A DNA stretch of 64,000 nt, from assembly GCF_964355755.1 (NCBI RefSeq), contig NC_092674.1:10919001-10983000 (forward strand). Direction: 5' to 3'. Position 1 is the first letter of the stretch. Each line of letters begins with the position of its first letter. Shown here piece by piece: positions 57,321 through 64,000 of the stretch. Position numbers and translations under genes: made by a program. This stretch comes from Antedon mediterranea (Eukaryota; Echinodermata; Crinoidea; Comatulida; Antedonidae). The notes beneath the pieces were generated by a model that was not told where the DNA came from, did no database searches, and saw only the letters and a program-made list of their open reading frames with translations.

Positions 57321-59133
57321 TTACTGGTTTTTAAACCGGCTTGTATGTTGGGCAACTGCAGCACTTTTTTCAGGTCTTTCAAATGCTGCGCACAATGATG
57401 GTGGTATGGTCTCTGTAAATGCATCTAGATTTGGTTCCATAACAACCTCAAGAAGACTCTTGAACAACTCATCAACATAATTATATGTACATTCTGTTAA
57501 AAGTTTTTTAACAATGTAACCCCCTTTCTTGTACTTGGGAAATGATATTACGTATTGCTTTTCTCCAGCCTTATTTACCATTTGTTCTCTGGTACTGTTC
57601 TCATTATAGTGAAGAGCAGCTATGAAAAGTCGACTCTTCATTCCACTATATGAAAAGTGGAACATTTTAGGAGCGAAATGATTAATAAGGCTATGGTACC
57701 CTTCCACTGATGACGTTTGCCCATGAGGTGAAGAATTGCGAATGTCCTTCACCAACATTTTGGTTTCAACAAATTTTTGTAAGGCATCACAAGCTTCAGT
57801 ATCAGCAGTCAACCACTTTGTTAACCGTTGGTCTGAAGGAGACATTACCGGATGGGCACATTCCGTATATGGTTCAGGATGTCCAGTATGAAGATTTTGT
57901 ACATGTCTTACCACAGACTTCCACTTTGCTTCAATGATATCTTTTTCATCAATGTTGGTGGACATTACACACCAGTAATAATGGTTAGAAATAGATTTTT
58001 GCCAATTACCTAAAAGGTTACACGATTTTTTTGTTGATATGGCCTGGATCTTTTTCTTAATACTTTTTGCAATGTGCCAGCAGTCAAAATAATGCTTAAT
58101 GTCTGGAAAATTATCCCTTAAATATTTTTGTAGTTGTCTATGTCTATCGGAAACAATTGTACTTATATTTACTTTGAAATCTTTAAAGACATCCAATGTT
58201 TTTTGTAGACCCTTAAGTTCCATATGATAAGATGATTTAACATCACTACTCTGAACTAATTCAACATTCAAAATCTTATTTTCGGTCAAGTCAACTGATG
58301 TGTATGAACCATATTTTGCACTGTGGCCCATACTGTCACAGCGTCCATCTACGCCAATAGAAATATCCTTGCCCTGTAATTCAGCAAAGTGCTTATCCCT
58401 TTTAGAAAACCAATTATTCCTTACAACTCTGTGCAAGAAATTTTGTTGGTGACGGAAAAAAGTACGTTTACTAATGGCGCTCACATTTATACTTTTTAGC
58501 GCTCTTAAAAATTGTGTGGGTGTTGAGCCAGAAAAAAGAATAGCCCCACTTAGTAGAATGTTACCCATTGGGGTACCTCTAGCTTCTGGCTGACTTTTCC
58601 ACTCGCGGTTAGTGTGGCAACATAAGCATCTTATGTTTGCAATAAGCATGCTTCCCTTGTTACGACAACATACTTGAACTTTACTGGAAAAACAGGAAAG
58701 GCATATAGAAAGTAGCATCAGTAGGTGATTGTGAAAAACAATGTATTTTGGCTGTCTATGTGCATCCCCATTAAATCCTTTCATCTCATCATCTTCCATC
58801 TCTGTATCCTCACCATCTGAAACCGATACATCCTCTTCCGGTCGATAATCTGAATCGCTATCATCTTCTGTCGACTCATCAAAATCTTCATCATCTTCAT
58901 CAGACGATTGTTCTTTGTATGTTGGTTTGGCTTTTTTGGGTGCCACGACTTTAGCTTTGCTCATTTTTCGTCGCCGAACACGTTTTCTTTGCTTTCGTGT
59001 CTGTGTGCCTCTGGACACCATAAGAGGCTTATCGCATACACTTGCCAGCTCCTGTTCATCCTCTTCCTCATCCTCTGTTCCAGTAATAAGCTCCCTGATC
59101 ACTCCCGCCTTTTCTCTTTTAACAAATGCTGAC
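57321..59133 (-). CDS. Kolobok-type THAP-DDE transposase, exon 3 (catalytic)
   Basis: The largest exon of a 708-aa transposase; residues 106-708. Acceptor ttccaacag precedes 59133; stop TAA at 57323-57321. Order: basic cluster (RKQRKRVRRRK), acidic stretch (SSDEDDEDFDESTEDDSDSD), a Cys-rich zinc-type segment (LSICLSC ... CLCCHTN, about 247-280), then the RNase H-like core. Candidate catalytic residues are Asp367 (GVDGRCDS), Asp434 (VSDRHRQ) and Glu582 (SVEGYHS), with the D-x-x-H motif DCWH at 455-458 between the second Asp and the Glu. This D-D-(D/C)xxH-E layout is known for Kolobok and related superfamilies. The frame is uninterrupted over 1.8 kb. Confidence 0.92.
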
Positions 59134-59223
59134 CTGTTGGAATGAATATTAATACTATTAATAAATAAATATCAGACAAACCTAAACATTTTTTCTTTTA
59201 TTTATTGAATCTATTACACTAAC

Positions 59224-59322
59224 CTCTGTGCTGTACACTCTTTGGCCACCTGACCACCATCGTCGGATGTCTCCCTCACAACATGTATTGTTGGTACCGC
59301 TGTTTTGGCATTCAGTAAAAGC
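59224..59322 (-). CDS. Kolobok-type transposase, exon 2 (end of THAP domain)
   Basis: A 99-nt exon (1 + 96 + 2 nt) between acceptor acttttag (AG at 59324-59323) and donor CAGAG|gttagt (59223-59222). It encodes LLLNAKTAVPTIHVVRETSD ..., whose AVPTI is the C-terminal signature of the THAP domain (AVPTIF). Phases fit exons 1 and 3. Too short to appear as a long open frame. Confidence 0.88.
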
Positions 59323-59881
59323 CTAAAAGTAGTGAGGAAACCGTTGTCTAGTTAATATTAAGGGCAAAATAACGTAAGCAATATAATTATAATATAGTTG
59401 TTAGTTCCCACTTACACCGACAGGACATTCTCCTACTGAGCATAATAGTGTAGGCATTGACTAACCTCCATCATGTTTGTACAGCATTCAGTAGTACTAA
59501 TTAGGCCTGGCTAGGCTAGCCCTTATCCCATTATTATTAATGTAATAAGCCAAATACATAACAACTAGGTTAGGCCTAGTTGAGTTATCTGTGTGGTGTA
59601 GGCAAAACTGTTACTATTACTTATTAATTATGTTAAGTTTATTTAAAGATAAACCAACATAAAGTAAATACTATACATATATATCAGGCGGAGCAACTGT
59701 ACTCTGTATGTATGTACAGTAGTTTTAATGTTACTGCAAATTATGTGCCGGCGCGCCTAGAAGCTAGGCTTGGCCCAGCGGGCCCAGCAGGCCTAACAAT
59801 AGCGACGGCGAACGTATTTTATGCAGTTTTTGTTGAAGGTAAAATATTAAAAGTAAATTCATCTAATTAACAAATACTTAC

Positions 59882-60096
59882 TTTGTAGCTAGACCAGCTT
59901 TGAATTGACCCATGTTTGTAAATGAATCGTCTGAAAAATGCTTAAAACAGAGCACTGATCGAGCTGTGGGTTTCCATTTATCGCGTTTTGTACGTACAAA
60001 TCGCGTCCATTGCCTGGCGATGGAACTGTCCTTTGGCCACCGAAACAATAAGTTATTTTCATGATCACAATTCGCAGCAACACAGCGAGAAGGCAT
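59882..60096 (-). CDS. Kolobok-type transposase, exon 1 (THAP zinc finger)
   Basis: Start ATG at 60096-60094; donor ACAAA|gtaagt at 59881-59880; 71 codons plus 2 nt. It encodes a THAP-type C2CH finger: Cys5-x4-Cys10, Trp30, Pro43, Cys50-x2-His53 and Phe59. The THAP domain binds DNA and in transposases usually recognises element ends. Without splicing the frame would end at a TAA that begins in the donor (GTAAG), so the splice is needed. Confidence 0.92.
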
Positions 60097-60268
60097 ATTG
60101 ATTTATTATAATAGATAAATAAAAAAGTAGCTGACAATAATAATAGTTGAAAATAACAATTAGTACCAGTAGAAAGCAGTATACAGTATATATTATTAGT
60201 AGTAAACCAGCGTCTCATGCATGCACGTGTGTTGTTTTAAAAGGCGGAAGTAGAATGTCTTCTGCCTG

Positions 60269-60276
60269 TGACGTCA
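60269..60276 (-). promoter_or_regulatory. CRE palindrome TGACGTCA in the right subterminal region
   Basis: Perfect CREB/ATF site 173 bp upstream of the transposase start and 161 bp from the right end, mirroring the left one. A TTATAA-containing word (60280-60286) lies just beyond it. Confidence 0.6.
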
Positions 60277-60437
60277 CGCTTATAAAGTACGAGGGCATAT
60301 TAACGTTCCTAATTAAGAGGCGATTACGGCCATACCGTTAAAAGTAGGTCAATGCAAATTTCGGTCAAGATTTATAGACATTAAGTCTACCCAAAAAATC
60401 ATTAATATCTTAATTTAAAGGCTGTGGCACTAGCACT

Positions 60438-60925
60438 TTAAGGGACATCCCTATTTAAGGGACACCCCTATTTAAGAGACACCCCTATTTAAGGGACACC
60501 CCTATTTAAGGGACACCCCTATTTAAGGGACACCCACTAGTTAAGAGACACCCCTATTTAAGGGACACCTCTATTTAAGGGACACCCCTATTTAAGGGAC
60601 ACCCCTATTTAAGAGACACCCCTATTTAAAGGACACCTCTATTATGCATGCATTTCTTTAATCATGGACCATTTGTAAGAACATTATTTTTAATGAAAAT
60701 ATCATCCATGTAAAATACGTTTGCAAATAAATAAGGGACACCCATATTTAAGGGACACCCATATTTAAGGGACACCACTATTTAAGGGACATCCCTATTT
60801 AAGGGACACCCCTATTTAAGGGACACCCCTATTTAAGGGACATCCCTTGTATTTAAGGAACATCCCTCTTTAAGGGACACCCCTATTTAAGGGACAGCCC
60901 TATTTAAGGGACATTCCCATTATTT
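60438..60925. repeat. Right part of the TATTTAAGGGACACC minisatellite
   Basis: About 25 units of 17 bp, CCCTATTTAAGGGACAC, each with TTAA, interrupted by about 85 bp of other sequence at 60650-60735. Continues the array begun at 55655 before the transposon insertion. Confidence 0.93.
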
Positions 60926-62243
60926 ACTATTTAACACATTTGGTCAGTACAGTATATCATGAGTCAGTGATAACAATTAATCAATACATTAACACATTAA
61001 TTTTATACTGTAATGTGTACATTTGAAAATTGTTATTGATTTAATTTCTAAACTCAATTTACAATATGTCATCAACAAACATAATAAAATGCAAATAGTT
61101 GAATGTGTATATTATGTAGCAGTATCATTTACTAATGATTGATACCCTACAGTAGCATCAATCATAAACTAATTAATACTAGGTAATAATTAATAATTAA
61201 CCAAACATACTACATACCGTACTTATTAATGATTTTGATTGCTTATTATTAAACCGCAAAATTATAGACTATTATCGACTATTGTCTTAATTTGGTCTTC
61301 CGCTAAAATATATTTTCTACATTCTTTTAACAAATTCAAGGGTATTTTTGGTTAAATTTTACCGTTTATTTTGTCTTTTATAAAGTGAAATTATTATTTT
61401 TGTGCAAAATAGAGTATTCAAAGTCTGATTTTATTAATACCGTATTCATTTTTCAAGTTTGATTGGCTCCTGAAAAAAAAATTTAAGTGGGAAATAATGG
61501 GGAATTTTTGACATTGTGCAAGAATAAATGACCTTGAATAAAGAGACCAGAAACGAAAAGTTTAAGTTACTGTAAATTACCAATATATTGATAATTATAG
61601 CAATGACTGATCATAAATGTTTCGTACGCACCTAGCTTTCACATACTAAATCACAAAAATGTAGAATGAACTCTGAAGACGAAGCTTCCAGTTTAAGAGA
61701 CGAATGAAGTTATCGCAATGTTGACGTCATTTAAACGTCACTCTTAAAACATTAAATTGGAAAGATTATATCAAGTACTTCTCTGAAACCATGGTAAAAG
61801 TACTTTGTTAGTCGTTTCAGTTGAAACATTATCAACAGTAGTATTAGTGCAATTTAAATCGTGATAAGACATTAGAAATATTGAGTATCATAATAATTAT
61901 AATGCTCTTCTGACGCAAATATTTTTAACATACATACGTAAAAATACCAGTCAAAAATTTGAAATATTTATTGAACAATTAAATATACACTAAAGTACTT
62001 TATTACTTTTTTTAATTTTTAAAACGGTTTTCGCTCTATTTGTTAAATGCATTGTATTTCTTTGACCTTTAGCACCCAAAAATCTGGCTCCATGTATATG
62101 GTAATAACCTTTTATTTATTTGTTTATTGATCAATCAGTCATCTTAATGGTAAACCCACTCAATGATAAAAGCGCTACAGGGTTAAATTCAGTCAAAATT
62201 AAACAAATCTCATGAGGTTTAAAATGTCCCAAATTTCTATTAA
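60926..62243. other. Unassigned DNA with a TTAA-MITE fragment
   Basis: About 61290-61470 matches the inside of the AGATGTATTGTCCC MITE family (GGTTAAATTTTACCGTTTATTTTG, TATTCAAAGTCTGATTT) without clear ends. A TGACGTCA is at 61722-61729. No exon. Confidence 0.5.
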
Positions 62244-62674
62244 AGATATATTGTCCCCTGAAAAAATAATTGTTTTAAATGCGAGGTATAAAATGTCCCA
62301 AATTTTTTTTAAAGATGTATTGTCTTCTGAAAAAAATAACTTTTTAAAATGTTTTTGTTGAATATTCCATTTTAATGATTGTCTCATAATAATAGTTAAT
62401 AGTAATATCCACTTTGACCAAAAATTGGATTAAAAAAAATTATTTACCTGAAAAAACTGTAATATCAAGCAAAAAATAGTAAAATTTACTGGAAGTCAAT
62501 GGGTTTTTGCTTGAATTTAACTGTTTATTTTGTCATAGTGAAAACATATTTTTTCGGTTTTTTTTTCATACTGTATGGAAGTGATTAATTTTGTTTAAAC
62601 TACAAAATGGCCTATTCAAAGTCTGATTTATTATATTCATTTCATATTTCATGTTTTTGGGGTTTAATACATCT
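62244..62674. mobile_element. TTAA MITE (AGATGTATTGTCCC family), copy 4 with duplicated left end
   Basis: Left end AGATATATTGTCCCC after TTAA (62240-62243); right end AATACATCT before TTAA (62675-62678). The flank plus left end (AAAATGTCCCAAATTT...TTAAAGATGTATTG) is repeated in tandem at about 62285-62330, so a duplication of roughly 65 bp occurred after insertion. Confidence 0.8.
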
Positions 62675-64000
62675 TTAATTAAACTAGCAGTTGGTTTGGC
62701 AAACTAGTTCACAGATTTTTCATAAAAGTTAATATAACATGTAAATAAAATTAATTATAAAATACAATTGTTTTCTTACTGTAAAAAAAAATTAAATTGA
62801 TAGTTTCATGTCCAGAATTTGATATTTGTTAGGCCTTTACTAGCTAATTGATAACAACATGAGAATGATTTTAGAAGTCTAGTTGCTGGAATAACTGTGA
62901 TCATGTTATTTTTATGACAAATGAATGATTTTTACATGTTTTTTATTGAAATTTTTTGAGGAAATCGCAAATAGTAAAATAAAATCCATGCGGCTTCTAA
63001 ATATGAGCGAGGATTCTACTATACATTTACAGTAAGGGTAATTTAAAGCTTTGGGTGTGGTGTAATGGCAGTTATTTTTAGCATCTATGTGTCATACCTT
63101 TTAACAATGAGCGATGGGGGTACAAATAAGGGCTGAAATACAAACTACAGATGCAAACGCTTGTCTTCAGGAAATTGGCCATAATCATCATACAGGGCAA
63201 AAAAGGACACACAGGGTCGCGTGACATGCATAAAGGCCAACTGGCCTTTGCAAGACATTCATGAAGCAAGTGCAAGACCCTTTTTTTCACTCCAAACAAA
63301 TATTGCATTATTATTCAATATTAATACGCTGCATATTTTATCTATTTTTCAAGTTTATATTTTATAATGTACATATATTTGTTAGCTCAATCCATATTTA
63401 AATACAGTAAATTGTCTTTCTAATCCTTCTATACACAAAATGTGGAAAATATCAAAGCTGGTTCTAAATATAGCCTAAGTAATCGTTTAGCAATTCAATT
63501 TCAAAAGAGGAAATGAAGATGCGAGGCGAAAAGCAGATAATGACCTTTGTGGTCGAAAGACATAGAGCAAGAGCCTTCTTCTCGTTGTTAAATTAAGGCA
63601 CTCTTTCAATAGACGACGAATCTTTTAGTTTTCGGACCTGTATAATTGTAAAAACCTAAAAAATCAGTCAAGAACTGTTGACAATCAGTCTGCTCCAAGA
63701 TCAATGCTTCCTGTTAACAGGTTCAAAGGTCACATAGAACCATGAATTATAATGCGCTTATTTAAAATATGCAACAGAATTGTCAAATAGCATTAGACAA
63801 TTCCATATTCAGATTAATTATAGTTATTTAGAACAATTAAAGAAAGGGAAGTTGTTCTCTCTAAACGCTAGTCATACGTTAACAATTCAGCATAGACCAC
63901 CATTTTAATTTAGACCTTATGAAAACATTTCTCACCTAATTAAAATAAATCACTAAATAAAAAAAAAAACACCTCAATTTAATTGAAATGAATGAAGACA
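62675..64000. other. Unassigned DNA to the right edge
   Basis: No repeat family, ADCY9 exon or other gene was recognised. A 76-codon minus-strand frame at 63078-63308 has no splice or motif support. Confidence 0.4.

Larger units (their letters stand above)
55702..60437. mobile_element. Complete Kolobok-type DNA transposon with two genes (4736 bp)
   Basis: Left end AGTGCTAGTGCCACA at 55702 and right end TGTGGCACTAGCACT at 60437 are exact 15-bp inverted repeats. Both are flanked by TTAA (55698-55701, 60438-60441). Inside, two convergent spliced genes fill the element: a P2X7-C-terminus-like protein on plus (55984-57040) and a THAP-DDE transposase on minus (60096-57321). THAP domain plus DDE plus TTAA duplications defines the Kolobok superfamily; piggyBac shares TTAA but not THAP. 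Reading frames, splice sites, ends and duplications all look intact, so the copy is young and may be active. The insertion split a minisatellite. Confidence 0.92.

Noticed and set aside
57710-57937. Plus-strand frame inside the transposase gene (also 56651-56980 minus and 58908-59145 plus)
   Set aside because: Shadows of the two transposon genes; no motifs of their own.
55702-60437. Assigning the TTAA element to piggyBac
   Set aside because: The transposase has an N-terminal THAP finger and a D...DxxH...E core, and the ends start with AG rather than the C-rich piggyBac start.

Overview
This window is animal nuclear DNA: AT-rich, with spliced genes, many DNA transposons, tRNA-derived SINEs and large minisatellites. 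The two host genes are clear orthologues of vertebrate genes but have short, invertebrate-like introns at the CBP locus. Frequent AGGCCTA-type words suggest a marine invertebrate deuterostome, most likely an echinoderm; that assignment is a guess from style, not proof.

Left part (1-8.4 kb): the 5' end of a CREB-binding protein (CBP/p300) gene on the minus strand. Four coding exons run from the start codon (7766) to the first half of the TAZ1 zinc finger (1129); the rest lies beyond the left edge. A CpG-containing promoter with a YY1-type site sits at about 7.8-8.4 kb. Intron 1 holds a complete TA-flanked pogo/Tigger-like MITE.

Middle (14.8-26 kb): the 3' half of an adenylate cyclase 9 (ADCY9) gene, also minus strand. 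Exons 25863-26023, 22120-22233 and 14804-16543 join in frame and give the end of C1a, the C1b linker, the second six-helix membrane domain, and the C2 catalytic domain. No C1 catalytic or N-terminal exon was found to the right, so 26-64 kb is probably one long ADCY9 intron. ADCY9 lies directly upstream of CBP in the same orientation, as in human 16p13.3: a conserved gene pair in which one product makes cAMP and the other is the coactivator for CREB.

Right part (26-64 kb): repeats. There are minisatellites with units of about 17, 20, 35, 40 and 41 bp (a 27-bp one lies next to the ADCY9 exon at 25.9 kb), piggyBac-type MITEs with TTAA duplications, a family of TTAA MITEs with AG-starting ends, a foldback MITE with an 8-bp duplication, SINEs and LINE tails.

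The most notable object is a complete 4.7-kb transposon at 55702-60437. It has perfect 15-bp terminal inverted repeats, TTAA target duplications and two convergent spliced genes with intact frames: a 708-aa THAP-domain DDE transposase of Kolobok type, and a 209-aa acidic protein ending in a domain clearly homologous to the C-terminal cytoplasmic (ballast) domain of the vertebrate P2X7 receptor. It landed in a TTAA supplied by a minisatellite whose unit contains TTAA, splitting the array. Each of its genes has a perfect TGACGTCA (CRE) upstream.
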